A stretch of 64,000 nucleotides of DNA. It comes from Streptomyces aurantiacus JA 4570 (GTDB taxonomy: Bacteria > Actinomycetota > Actinomycetes > Streptomycetales > Streptomycetaceae). Both the position numbers and the translations under genes were made by a program. The DNA is taken from assembly GCF_000414115.1 (NCBI RefSeq), contig NZ_AOPZ01000422.1, positions 17,465 through 81,464 of the forward strand. The letters are read 5' to 3'. Positions 1-7,890 of this stretch are shown here, in pieces. The notes beneath the pieces were generated by a model, which was not told the DNA's origin, ran no database searches, and saw only the letters and a program-made list of their open reading frames with translations. Numbering within the stretch: the stretch's first letter is position 1; every line of letters starts with the position of its first letter.

Positions 1-1307
1 TCCCGAACCTGACGGTGCTGCTCGACGTGTCGCCGGAAGCGGCCCGCGAGCGCTTCACCGAGGCGCCCGACCGGCTGGAGTCCGAGCCCGCCGAGTTCCA
101 CGCGCGCGTGCGCTCCGGTTTCCTCACCCTGGCCGCCGCGGACCCCGGGCGGTATCTGGTCGTGGACGCCGCCCAGGAGCCGGAGGCCGTCACGACCGTG
201 ATCCGGCACCGGCTCGATGTCGTACTGCCCCTCTCCGAAGCCGAGGTGAAGGCCAAGGAGGAGGCCCGCAAGGCGGCCGAGGAGGAGGCGCGGCGGCGCG
301 CCGAGGAAGAAGCCGCGCGCAAGGCCGAGGAGGAGCGCCTGGAGCGGGAGCGCCAGGAGCAGCTCGCCAAGCTCCGCGCGGAGGAGGAAGAGCGCAAGCG
401 GCGCGAGATCGAGGAGGCCCAGCGCCGCGAGGCCGAGCGCCAGGCCGAGGAGGCCCGGCAGCGCGCCGAGGAGGCCCGCCGCAAGGCCGAGGAGGAGCGC
501 GCCCGGGTCCTCGCCGAGGAGCAGGCCCGCGCCGCCGAGGAGGAGCGGCGCCGCCGGGCGGCCGAGGAGGAGGCCCGGCTGCGCGCGGAGGCCGAGGCAC
601 GGCGCCTGGAGAAGCAGCGCAAGGCCGAGGAGGCGTTGCGGCGGGCCGAGAAGGCGCGGTTGCTGGCGGAGGCGGCGGCGGGTTCCGCGGAGGAGCCGGT
701 CGCGCCGGCTGCTCCTTCGGGGGCGCCCGCGGCTGCCGCTCCGGCCACGCCGTCCACGCCGCCGGCGTCGGCTGCGCCTTCCGCGCCTGCTGCGCCTCCC
801 GAGTCGGCCGACTCGGGTTCGCCCGACAATGAGACGACCGCGACCGTGCCCACGCCGGTCGTGAACCCGCAAGTTCCGGGTGCCGCCGACGAGACGGCTG
901 TGCTGCCGCAGGTCACGGAGCCCGGGGCGGGCGACACCGCGGCGTCCGACGTGACCGCCGAGCTGCCGAAGGCGTCCGTGCCCGGCGCGGCCGACGAGAC
1001 GGCGGTCCTTCCGGCCGTGGGGAACGAGCCCGCGGCGCGGGGCGGGAACGCGGCGGACAAGGTGCCGCCGGGGTACTTCCGCGACGAGCGGCCCGGCCCC
1101 GACGACCGTACGCGGGAGCTGCCGCAGGTCGACGAGGACGGCACGCCGCGGCAACGCCCGCGCCCCGACTGGGCGGAGGAGACACCGCTGGACGACCTGC
1201 CGTCGCTGGCGGACGAACTGCTCGGGTCGCATGAGGGCGACGGTGCGGACGGTTCCGACGGTGCGGACGTGGCGGACGAGGCGGACAAGGGGCGGCGCAG
1301 GCGCTGA
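1..1307 (+). CDS. tmk: Thymidylate kinase with long coiled-coil C-terminal extension (5' partial)
   Basis: The frame is open from the left edge, so only the C-terminal part is visible. Its first residues (PNLTVLLDVSPEAARERF) match the DVSPE segment of dTMP kinase, which phosphorylates dTMP to dTDP for DNA synthesis. After about 75 residues the kinase fold gives way to roughly 150 residues of charged heptad-like E/K/R/A sequence, a predicted coiled coil. An Ala/Pro-rich linker and an acidic tail with repeated ADETAVLP-type motifs follow. Such extended Tmk proteins followed by holB are usual in Streptomyces. The role of the extension is unknown. The stop is TGA at 1305-1307. Confidence 0.82.
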   Translation, partial: PNLTVLLDVSPEAARERFTEAPDRLESEPAEFHARVRSGFLTLAAADPGRYLVVDAAQEPEAVTTVIRHRLDVVLPLSEAEVKAKEEARKAAEEEARRRAEEEAARKAEEERLERERQEQLAKLRAEEEERKRREIEEAQRREAERQAEEARQRAEEARRKAEEERARVLAEEQARAAEEERRRRAAEEEARLRAEAEARRLEKQRKAEEALRRAEKARLLAEAAAGSAEEPVAPAAPSGAPAAAAPATPSTPPASAAPSAPAAPPESADSGSPDNETTATVPTPVVNPQVPGAADETAVLPQVTEPGAGDTAASDVTAELPKASVPGAADETAVLPAVGNEPAARGGNAADKVPPGYFRDERPGPDDRTRELPQVDEDGTPRQRPRPDWAEETPLDDLPSLADELLGSHEGDGADGSDGADVADEADKGRRRR

Positions 1308-1363
1308 GGCGTACGTGCGGGTGGGCCCGGCTGGGGGCTCCCCAGTCCCACCGCTTCCCGAAA

Positions 1364-1440
1364 CTGGGGCTCCGCCCCAGACCCCGCTCCTCACGCCCCA
1401 GACCCCGCTCCTCAATCGCCGGAGGGGCTGACTACGTGCT
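1364..1440. repeat. Intergenic hairpin/REP-like sequence
   Basis: A 7-bp stem (CTGGGGC/GCCCCAG, 1364-1380) is followed by two near-identical copies of a 20-bp unit starting GCCCCAGACC. Sequences of this type recur between Streptomyces genes. The hairpin may terminate tmk, but there is no T-run. The rest of the 1308-1554 gap shows nothing else recognisable. Confidence 0.45.
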
Positions 1441-1554
1441 CAGCGCAGTCGTGGGCGGCGTTGTCAGTGGGGTGCCCCACAATGAATTCCGACAGCGCGA
1501 AATGGGACGCGCGCCGAGCGTGGCGTGCGTCGGGTAGGGCAAAGGCGGTGACCC

Positions 1555-2760
1555 ATGCCGGTATGGGACGACCTGGTGGGCCAGGAGAAGGTGAGCGGGC
1601 AGCTCGGCGCGGCCGCCCGTGACGCCGACGCGCTGGTCACCGCCGTCGCGGCCGACACCCCGCTGCCCGAGTCGTCCAAGATGACGCACGCCTGGCTGTT
1701 CACGGGCCCGCCCGGCTCCGGCCGGGCCACCGCCGCCCGTGCCTTCGCCGCCGCCCTGCAGTGCGTGAGCCCCGACCGCGCGCTGGGCGGCGAGCCGGGC
1801 TGCGGCTTCTGCGACGGCTGCCACACGAGCCTGATCGGCACGCACGCCGACGTGGAGATCGTCCGCACCGACCTGCTGTCGATCGGCGTCAAGGAGACCC
1901 GTGACCTGGTCCGCCGCGCCCAGCTCTCACCGGCCGTCGGCCGCTGGCAGGTCATCGTCCTGGAGGACGCGGACCGCCTCACGGAGGGCGCGGGCAACGT
2001 CCTGCTGAAGGCGGTGGAGGAGCCCGCCCCCCGCACGGTGTGGCTGCTCTGCGCGCCCTCGCTGGAGGACGTGCTGCCCACGATCCGCTCCCGCTGCCGC
2101 CATCTGACCCTGCGTACGCCGTCGGTGGACGCCGTCGCCGACATGCTCGTGCGGCGCGACGGCATCGAGCCCGCCGCCGCGGCCGCCGCCGCCCGTGCCA
2201 CGCAGGGCCACATCGGCCGCGCCCGCGCCCTCGCGACCGACCAGCGCGCGCGGGAGCGGCGTGCCGCCGTCCTCAAACTGCCGCTGCGCGTCGAGGAGAT
2301 CGGCGGCTGCCTGCGGGCCGCGCAGGAGCTGATCGACACGGCGGCGGAGGAGGCCAAGCAGGTCGCCGAGGACGTCGACGTCAAGGAGACGGAGGACCTG
2401 AAGGCGGCGCTCGGCGCGGCCCAGGGCGGCCGCATGCCGCGGGGCACGGCGGGCGCGATGAAGGACCTGGAGGACAAGCAGAAGCGCCGCAAGACGCGTA
2501 CGCAGCGGGACAGCCTGGACCTCGCCCTCATCGACCTGACGGGGGTCTATCGGGACGTCCTCGCCCTGCAGTTGGGCTCGCGCGTGCCGCTCGCCAACAC
2601 GGAGGTGCAGGACATGCTGGAGCGCCTGGCGCGGGGGACGTCGCCCGAGTGCACGCTGCGCCGCATAGAGGCGATCGGCGCGTGCCGTACGGCGCTGGAC
2701 CGCAATGTGGCGCCGCTGCTCGCGGTGGAGGCGATGACGGTGGCGCTGCGGGCGGGCTGA
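1555..2760 (+). CDS. holB: DNA polymerase III subunit delta'
   Basis: This 401-aa protein matches the delta' subunit of the clamp-loader complex, which opens the beta sliding clamp at replication forks. The N-terminus (VWDDLVGQEKV) is typical. The P-loop region reads TGPPGSGRATAARA, with the usual lysine replaced, as in many delta' proteins that do not hydrolyse ATP. A four-cysteine zinc module follows (C, C-x2-C, C around residues 66-90). An AAA+ lid and a helical C-terminal collar complete it. It follows tmk, as in other actinobacteria. ATG start; length is normal. Confidence 0.93.
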   Translation: MPVWDDLVGQEKVSGQLGAAARDADALVTAVAADTPLPESSKMTHAWLFTGPPGSGRATAARAFAAALQCVSPDRALGGEPGCGFCDGCHTSLIGTHADVEIVRTDLLSIGVKETRDLVRRAQLSPAVGRWQVIVLEDADRLTEGAGNVLLKAVEEPAPRTVWLLCAPSLEDVLPTIRSRCRHLTLRTPSVDAVADMLVRRDGIEPAAAAAAARATQGHIGRARALATDQRARERRAAVLKLPLRVEEIGGCLRAAQELIDTAAEEAKQVAEDVDVKETEDLKAALGAAQGGRMPRGTAGAMKDLEDKQKRRKTRTQRDSLDLALIDLTGVYRDVLALQLGSRVPLANTEVQDMLERLARGTSPECTLRRIEAIGACRTALDRNVAPLLAVEAMTVALRAG

Positions 2761-2796
2761 GGAACCCGTCCCGGGCCTGGGGGCGTCCGGCGCTCG

Positions 2797-2870
2797 GGGC
2801 CCACCCGCACCCGGGCCTACTCGCACCCCGGGCCCACCCGCACGCAGGGCCCGCCCGCACCCTGGGCCCC
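2797..2870. repeat. Imperfect tandem repeat of about 17 bp
   Basis: About four diverged copies of a unit resembling GGGCCCACCCGCACC lie between holB and the next gene. They are G/C-rich and could fold, but no clear terminator stem stands out. Confidence 0.5.
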
Positions 2871-2965
2871 GCCCCCAAAGAGTGACCGCATGACTTCTGG
2901 TTGACCGTATCCCTCATACGGGCACGAAATGTGATCCGACAACTCCACAGAGCTACTCTCGCGAG

Positions 2966-4567
2966 ATGGAAACCCCCCTTCCCCGGGCCCACGTCCCCGC
3001 TCGAGCGGGAGAGTCACTTCGCCGTGGCTGCCTGGCCCTGCTGGCCGCCGGCCTGCTCATCTCCGGCTGCTCGTCGGCGAGTTCGTCGAGTTCGTCGACG
3101 GACGTGGTGATGGCCGAGCTGCCGAGCGCGACGCCGAAGGATCTCGCGCCGTACTACGGCCAGAAGCTGCGCTGGCGCGCGTGCGGGGTCCCCGGCTTCC
3201 AGTGCGCGACGATGAGGGCGCCGCTGGACTACGACAAGCCGGACGCGGGGGACGTGAAGCTGGCGGTGTCGCGGAAGCGGGCGACGGGAAAGCCGGAGCG
3301 CCGGCTCGGCTCGCTGCTGGTGAACCCGGGCGGCCCGGGCGGCTCGGCGGTCGAATATCTCCAGGCGTACGCGGCGCTCGGCTATCCGGACAAGGTCCGC
3401 GCCCGGTACGACATGGTGGGGATGGACCCGCGTGGCGTCGCCCGCAGCGAGCCGGTCATGTGCCTCAACAACCATGAGATGGATGCCTACACGCAGACGG
3501 ACGTGACCCCCGACGACGGGCGGGAGGTCGGCCGTCTCTCGGCGACGTACAAGAAGTTCACGGCGGGCTGTCAGAAGCGGTCCGGCAAGCTGCTCGGGCA
3601 TGTCTCCACGGTGGAGTCGGCGCGGGACATGGACATCCTGCGGGCGGCGCTGGGCGACAAGAAGCTGACGTACGTGGGGGCGTCGTACGGCACGTTCCTC
3701 GGCGCGACCTACGCCGGGCTCTTCCCCGGCCGCGTGGGCCGCCTGGTCCTCGACGGCGCGATGGACCCGTCGCTCAGCGCGCGCCGCATGAACCTCGACC
3801 AGACGGCGGGCTTCGAGACGGCGTTCCAGGCGTTCGCGCGGGAGTGTGTGCGCGAGCGGGACTGCCCGCTCGGCAGGAAGAGCGCCGCGGACGCGGGCAA
3901 GCGCCTGAAGCGTTTCTTCGCGGACCTGGACCGCGCGCCGCTCCCCGCGGGCGACGACACCGGCCGGTCCGGCGGCCGCAAGCTCGGCGAGGCGCTGGCG
4001 ACGACCGGCGTGATCGCGGCGATGTACGACGAGGCGGCGTGGCCGGAGCTGCGGGACTCGCTGACCACGGCGATGAAGAACAAGGACGGCTCGCCGCTGC
4101 TCGCCCTGTCCGACAGCTACTACGAACGCGACGGGGACGGGGCGTACTCGAACCTGATGTTCGCCAACGCCGCGGTCAACTGCCTCGACCTGCCGCCGTC
4201 CTTCACCTCGGCCGAGGACGTGCGCAAGGCGCTTCCCGAGTTCGAGAAGGCGTCGCCGGTGTTCGGCGCGGGCCTGGCCTGGTCGGCCCTCAACTGCACG
4301 TACTGGCCGGCGAAGGCCACGGGCAAGCCGAGCCGCATCGAGGCGAAGGGCGCCGCCCCGATCATCGTGGCCGGCACCACCCGCGACCCCGCCACCCCCT
4401 ACCGCTGGGCCAAGGCCCTGGCCTCCCAGCTCACCTCGGCCCGCCTCCTCACTTACGAGGGCGACGGCCACACCGCCTACGGCCGCGGCAGCGACTGCGT
4501 CGACAGGACGATCAACACGTACCTCCTGGAGGGCCGGGCCCCCAAGAAGGACAAGCGCTGCACATAA
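2966..4567 (+). CDS. Secreted lipoprotein alpha/beta hydrolase (tripeptidyl aminopeptidase family)
   Basis: This 533-aa exported hydrolase resembles Streptomyces tripeptidyl aminopeptidases (SlpD/SlpE/TAP type), which trim N-terminal tripeptides outside the cell. The N-terminus has a positively charged region, a hydrophobic stretch and a lipobox LISGC near residues 31-35, so it is probably membrane-anchored. NPGGPGGS (about residue 117) forms the oxyanion region. GASYGT carries the nucleophile Ser240. A TAP-like C-terminal domain supplies Asp (GTTRDPATP) and His (GDGHTAYG). It appears monocistronic. Exact substrate specificity cannot be read from sequence. Confidence 0.88.
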   Translation: METPLPRAHVPARAGESLRRGCLALLAAGLLISGCSSASSSSSSTDVVMAELPSATPKDLAPYYGQKLRWRACGVPGFQCATMRAPLDYDKPDAGDVKLAVSRKRATGKPERRLGSLLVNPGGPGGSAVEYLQAYAALGYPDKVRARYDMVGMDPRGVARSEPVMCLNNHEMDAYTQTDVTPDDGREVGRLSATYKKFTAGCQKRSGKLLGHVSTVESARDMDILRAALGDKKLTYVGASYGTFLGATYAGLFPGRVGRLVLDGAMDPSLSARRMNLDQTAGFETAFQAFARECVRERDCPLGRKSAADAGKRLKRFFADLDRAPLPAGDDTGRSGGRKLGEALATTGVIAAMYDEAAWPELRDSLTTAMKNKDGSPLLALSDSYYERDGDGAYSNLMFANAAVNCLDLPPSFTSAEDVRKALPEFEKASPVFGAGLAWSALNCTYWPAKATGKPSRIEAKGAAPIIVAGTTRDPATPYRWAKALASQLTSARLLTYEGDGHTAYGRGSDCVDRTINTYLLEGRAPKKDKRCT

Positions 4568-4698
4568 CCCCAGCTCACGGCCCTGCCCGCCGCGCTCCCG
4601 CCGCACCCCCGGACCGCCCCGGAGGCGTGTACGGAGCACCCTCCGAAACTGTGTAGACTTGGCGTCGTTGCTGATCGCACCATAGGTGCGGGCAGCGC

Positions 4699-4772
4699 GC
4701 CGCCTTAGCTCAGATGGCCAGAGCAACGCACTCGTAATGCGTAGGTCTCGGGTTCGAATCCCGAAGGCGGCT
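4699..4772 (+). tRNA. tRNA-Thr (anticodon CGT)
   Basis: A complete cloverleaf is visible: acceptor stem GCCGCCT/AGGCGGC, D arm with GCTC/GAGC, anticodon stem ACGCA/TGCGT with loop CTCGTAA giving anticodon CGT (reads ACG), and T arm TCGGG/CCCGA around TTCGAAT. There is no encoded CCA. The 3' half is the attachment core used by the prophage, so the gene is intact after integration because the element supplies an identical 3' end. Confidence 0.96.
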
Positions 4773-4773
4773 C
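4731..4773 (+). repeat. attL core (43-bp direct repeat, left copy)
   Basis: These 43 bp, from the anticodon loop to just past the tRNA 3' end, recur without mismatch at 44440-44482. They are the crossover region of the tyrosine integrase encoded immediately to the right. Sequence identity ends abruptly on both sides. Confidence 0.95.
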
Positions 4774-4779
4774 TTTGAG

Positions 4780-4814
4780 AGTCCAGGTCACATAGCCCGT
4801 GACCTGGGCTTTCT
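4780..4814. terminator. Phage-borne hairpin terminator between tRNA-Thr and integrase
   Basis: A perfect 9-bp stem (CCAGGTCAC, 4783-4791, and GTGACCTGG, 4799-4807) with a 7-nt loop is followed by a pyrimidine/T-rich tract. It lies between the tRNA 3' end and the integrase stop codon and can serve both convergent genes. It resembles the host terminator at 44488-44524 that the tRNA lost on integration. Confidence 0.75.
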
Positions 4815-6569
4815 TTATGCCGGGACTCGGCGGGGACGGAACGCGATGATCTTCGCGTCCTCCTGCGTGCCCGTTGCGTGCCCATCGGTGTCGGCGACTG
4901 GCTCGACTGCCCGCCCGGATACATGAGCAAGAGCCATACGGGCGACTTCCTCGACCGGGCGCCCGTCCTGCTCCGCCGCCGCCATGATCTGAGCGATAAG
5001 GCGGTCGACCGCCGTCTGCTCGACTCCTTCCAGGGCGGGCGCGGTCGGCTCCGGCTCGGGATGTCGAGCCGCGCGCGGCACCATCGCGAGCGTTGCCTCG
5101 GCAGCCTCTCGGGCAGCCTTGGGCATGACCGACTGATAGATGTCCCGGGTGATCCGGCTCTCACTGTGGCCGAGGGTCTCAGACACGATCTTGATGTCGA
5201 CGCCGGCGGCGAGCATGAGCGAGGCGGCGACGTGCCGCAGATCGTGCAGCCGGATCGGCGGCAGCCCCGAGAGCTCGACCAGCCGCTCGAACTGATCGGT
5301 CAGCCATCCGGGGTGAATGAACGACCCGTCAGGCATGGTGAACATGCGCCCCGAGTCGATCCACGCCTCGCCGTACGCGAGGCGCTCGGCATCTTGCTGC
5401 GCGGCTTGGTCGTCGAGGATCTCGTCGGTGTACTCGTCGAGGTCGATCACGCGCTCGCCGCTGTCGGTCTTCGGCGCGTTCTCGATGACCTCCCAACCGT
5501 CCTGCACGAGCTGTGTCGCAACAGTGAGCGTCTTCGCAGCGCGATTCCGGTCCGTACGGCGCAGACCGCACGACTCGCCGCGGCGCAGGCCCCGGAAGGT
5601 GATCACGTGATAGAGCCCGTACAGGCGCTCTTTCCTGTCGACGAGGAAATCGAGGTATTCCCCCGCCTGCTCCGGAGTCCACACCATGACCGGGGACGGC
5701 TTGACGCCCGTCCGCAGCCACTCGGCGACGCGTTCGTCGGTCCACACAAGGGCCTTGGGGCGGCGGTGCTCTTCGAGCTCAACATGCGCGGCGGCGTTGA
5801 AGACGATCAGCCCACGCGCGATGGCGACGTTCAGGGCAGCGCGTAGCGTCGCCTTGATGTGGTGCTGCGTCGCAACGCCAGTGGTCCGCCGGAACGGGTC
5901 CATCGCCGCGATGGTGTCTTTGATCGCCTTGCGGCGGCGCCGGTTCTCAAGTCCCTTCCACGGAATGAGCTTGAGCTCGTCGAGCGCGGTACGGCGCAGA
6001 ATGTTCCCGTCGCGGATCTCCTCGTTCGTCTCCGCGATGCCCTCGAACATCTCGTCGAGGTGCGCGACGGTGAGCCGGTCGAGTCGGATGTGCCCGATCC
6101 GCGGTATGAGGTGCACGCGGATATCGGTGTCGTACCGGTTCTTCCCGCTCGTGCGGAGCCCCTTCTTACCGGCAAGCCACAGTTCGAGCCACTCGCCGAC
6201 GGTCATGTGCTCCGTGAGCGACTGTCCGGTCGCGAACTTGCGCTTCGTCTCCTCGTAGTTGGGGAGAGGATCCTTACTCGCCCCGACGGTTTCGAGCAGG
6301 TCGCCGAGACGACGCCGGCCCTCCGTGTCCTCCTTGCCCGCGATGTTGAGCAGAGCCCGGACCTTATCGAGGTCGGCCTGCGCATCGGTCTTGGTGTCGT
6401 AGCCGGAGCGACGGAAGATGCGCCGCTCCCCGTCCTTGTTCAGCGGCAGTTCCTGCCGCACGGACCAAACCCCGTGCTTGCGCTGATTGAATTTCGGGCA
6501 GACAGTGCCCAGCGGTCTGCCTGTCTCCTCGCTGCGGCAGTAGCAGCGTTTCGTCGTAGAGCCGTTCAC
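4815..6569 (-). CDS. int: Tyrosine site-specific integrase
   Basis: This 584-aa phage integrase recombines attP with the tRNA-Thr 3' end. The N-terminus has a Cys-containing segment (CYCRSEETGRPLGTVCPKF) common in Streptomyces phage integrases, followed by an arm-binding and a core-binding SAM-like domain (about residues 110-260). The catalytic domain shows Arg I in FRGLRRGE (about 326), the box II motif LHDLRHVAAS (about 443), LGHSE, and the nucleophile in RDIYQS (about Tyr477). The C-terminal extension is longer than usual. The gene lies 41 bp from attL. Its start overlaps the stop of the upstream regulator (ATGA), so the two are probably co-transcribed. Confidence 0.95.
   Translation of the reverse strand: MNGSTTKRCYCRSEETGRPLGTVCPKFNQRKHGVWSVRQELPLNKDGERRIFRRSGYDTKTDAQADLDKVRALLNIAGKEDTEGRRRLGDLLETVGASKDPLPNYEETKRKFATGQSLTEHMTVGEWLELWLAGKKGLRTSGKNRYDTDIRVHLIPRIGHIRLDRLTVAHLDEMFEGIAETNEEIRDGNILRRTALDELKLIPWKGLENRRRRKAIKDTIAAMDPFRRTTGVATQHHIKATLRAALNVAIARGLIVFNAAAHVELEEHRRPKALVWTDERVAEWLRTGVKPSPVMVWTPEQAGEYLDFLVDRKERLYGLYHVITFRGLRRGESCGLRRTDRNRAAKTLTVATQLVQDGWEVIENAPKTDSGERVIDLDEYTDEILDDQAAQQDAERLAYGEAWIDSGRMFTMPDGSFIHPGWLTDQFERLVELSGLPPIRLHDLRHVAASLMLAAGVDIKIVSETLGHSESRITRDIYQSVMPKAAREAAEATLAMVPRAARHPEPEPTAPALEGVEQTAVDRLIAQIMAAAEQDGRPVEEVARMALAHVSGRAVEPVADTDGHATGTQEDAKIIAFRPRRVPA
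4864..4883 (+). other. Candidate integrase arm-type site, attL side
   Basis: TGCGTGCCC at 4864-4872 and 4875-4883, inside the 3' end of the integrase gene. It matches the attR-side doublet in sequence, spacing and orientation. Arm sites inside or beside int are normal for tyrosine integrases. Confidence 0.55.
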
Positions 6570-7294
6570 TCAGTACCTCTCGGTTGGATGATGGAGGGGT
6601 CGCGCAGCATGTCGAGCCCCAACATGTCTTCGATCAAGCCAGGTCGCAGCTCGGGGATTTGGAGGCCCGCGCGCGCCATGTCCTCGATGTGGTTGGCGAG
6701 TTCTTCAAGACGCTGCGTGTAATCGGCCCATGCTTCGGTGTGGCCCCTCTTGTCGGCCTTGCGCTTGCCTGCGGCCTCGGCCCGCAGGTACGCCCTGTGG
6801 ACTGCCTGACGGCGCCGTTCGAACTCGGGGTACAGGGAGGCCGGATAGGCGCTCTCTGCCCATGCAGCGGACCATTTCGGCCCGTCCTCGCCGATCGGCT
6901 GTGTCTCGGGTACGTACCGCCCGTCGATGGGGCCGTCGAGCGTCGGCGTTTCCTCACCGGTCCACCACTTCCACACGGTGTACGGGTCGCGGGGGGCGCG
7001 GCCCGGGACGGTGGGCACCTGTTGCTCGCGCCCGAGAGGGAGCATGAGCAGCAGCGGCGGCACGGCGAGGGCGAGGCCGAGCGCGAGCAGCTCGTCGGCG
7101 GTCACCTCACGGCGACGTCGGCCGTCTGGCTTTCGCCGGCCTGTCTCGATGCTGACGATTGCCGCATAGGTGAGATCGACGGCTCCGAGCCGTTCGCACT
7201 CGGCGGCGAGCTGCTCGCGGGTCATGCCGAGGCGCGTGCGGTGTCGGCGGACTTGAGCGGCGATGGTGTCGCTCGCGGAAGTAGCGTTGTGCAT
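6566..7294 (-). CDS. XRE-family helix-turn-helix regulator
   Basis: This 242-aa protein has an N-terminal XRE HTH (residues about 10-65: RRHRTRLGMTREQLAAE, then YAAIVSIETGRRKP) and a long helical C-terminal part of unknown fold. I chose the ATG at 7294 because homology begins there and because the palindrome and -10 region immediately precede it. It overlaps int by 4 bp. It is likely the regulator that controls int and the divergent excisionase-like gene by binding the 7291-7313 palindrome. Whether it is a repressor or an integration-specific regulator cannot be told. Confidence 0.85.
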   Translation of the reverse strand: MHNATSASDTIAAQVRRHRTRLGMTREQLAAECERLGAVDLTYAAIVSIETGRRKPDGRRRREVTADELLALGLALAVPPLLLMLPLGREQQVPTVPGRAPRDPYTVWKWWTGEETPTLDGPIDGRYVPETQPIGEDGPKWSAAWAESAYPASLYPEFERRRQAVHRAYLRAEAAGKRKADKRGHTEAWADYTQRLEELANHIEDMARAGLQIPELRPGLIEDMLGLDMLRDPSIIQPRGTE

Positions 7295-7313
7295 ATCGCA
7301 CAGTGCACTATGC
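7291..7313. promoter_or_regulatory. Imperfect 23-bp palindrome, candidate operator
   Basis: The site begins GCATA and ends TATGC, with inner GCAC/GTGC arms symmetric around position 7302. It covers the regulator start codon. A TTGACA match on the minus strand (7325-7330) lies 17 bp upstream of TGCACT (7302-7307), which would place the transcript start close to the ATG, i.e. a leaderless message. Binding here would autoregulate the regulator. Confidence 0.5.
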
Positions 7314-7371
7314 CTGTTGCGCAATGTCAACGGTTCCCGTACGGTCTCGATCACGACCAAGGGGGTTGACC

Positions 7372-7614
7372 TTGAGCAATGAAGGCATGACCCACGAAGA
7401 GTTGATGGCCCTCCCGGTGACGTTCCCCCTGGAGACAGCCAACCGAGCTCTCATGATCGGTAGGACGACCGGATACAGCCTCGCCAAGCGCGGTCTGTAC
7501 CCCGTCCCTCTCCTTCCTGGGCGACGCGGCTACGTCGTTTCTCGCTACCACCTGCACCGCTACCTCGGTGTTGCAGTGTCAGAAGGAATGGACCGGTCGT
7601 CCGAGGCCGCGTAG
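7372..7614 (+). CDS. Excisionase-like small HTH protein
   Basis: This 80-aa protein starts at TTG (7372) with a strong ribosome site (AAGGGGG, 7359-7365, 6-nt spacing); an ATG at 7387 is an alternative. The sequence FPLETANRALMIGRTTGYSL and the basic wing (RRGYVVSRYHLHRYLG) are typical of short MerR/HTH_17-type proteins used as excisionases. It is divergent from the XRE-int pair, the usual place for a recombination directionality factor. It could alternatively be a small Cro-like regulator. Confidence 0.75.
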   Translation: MSNEGMTHEELMALPVTFPLETANRALMIGRTTGYSLAKRGLYPVPLLPGRRGYVVSRYHLHRYLGVAVSEGMDRSSEAA

Positions 7615-7662
7615 ACGAACCTCAAGGGTGCAGGTTCCGCGGTGACCGATGATGCTGGAGGT

Positions 7663-7887
7663 ATGGCCGAGCATCCTCCAGTGGTTGTCCACCCGCCGTC
7701 CCCCACCGGGGGGCGGCGGGTGACCATCGGCGATCAGATCGCGGGTTTGGCCATGGGGCCGGCCGACCTCTTCGAGTTCTTGCGCCGCGCTGGCCTCGAT
7801 CCGGACCTCGTCGAGTTGTCGGACCCCACGTTGATTGAGTGGCGTGGTGGCGGCCCTGAACGCTGGGGGCCGGAGCCGAGCGCGTAG
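7663..7887 (+). CDS. Conserved small Streptomyces protein (paralogue of 49278-49502)
   Basis: A 74-aa protein (from the ATG at 7663) of unknown function. It has a start MAEHPPVVVHPP, a middle FEFLRRAGLDPD and an ending ERWGPEPSA. The chromosomal gene at 49278 encodes a protein of the same length and layout. That alignment supports ATG 7663 over the upstream GTG at 7642. The DNA just upstream of both starts is also similar (GATGCTGGA and GATCCTGGA, followed by 3 nt and ATG). No domain is recognised. Confidence 0.75.
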   Translation: MAEHPPVVVHPPSPTGGRRVTIGDQIAGLAMGPADLFEFLRRAGLDPDLVELSDPTLIEWRGGGPERWGPEPSA

Positions 7888-7890
7888 CGG

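Noticed and set aside
2797..2870. CRISPR array
   Set aside because: Repeats are short, contiguous and diverged, with no spacers; the same applies to the 9-bp array at 55631. No cas genes are present.
3014..5164. 716-codon open frame on the minus strand
   Set aside because: Mirror frame of the secreted hydrolase gene; it crosses the tRNA and integrase end. Arg/Pro-rich composition is typical of GC-driven false frames.
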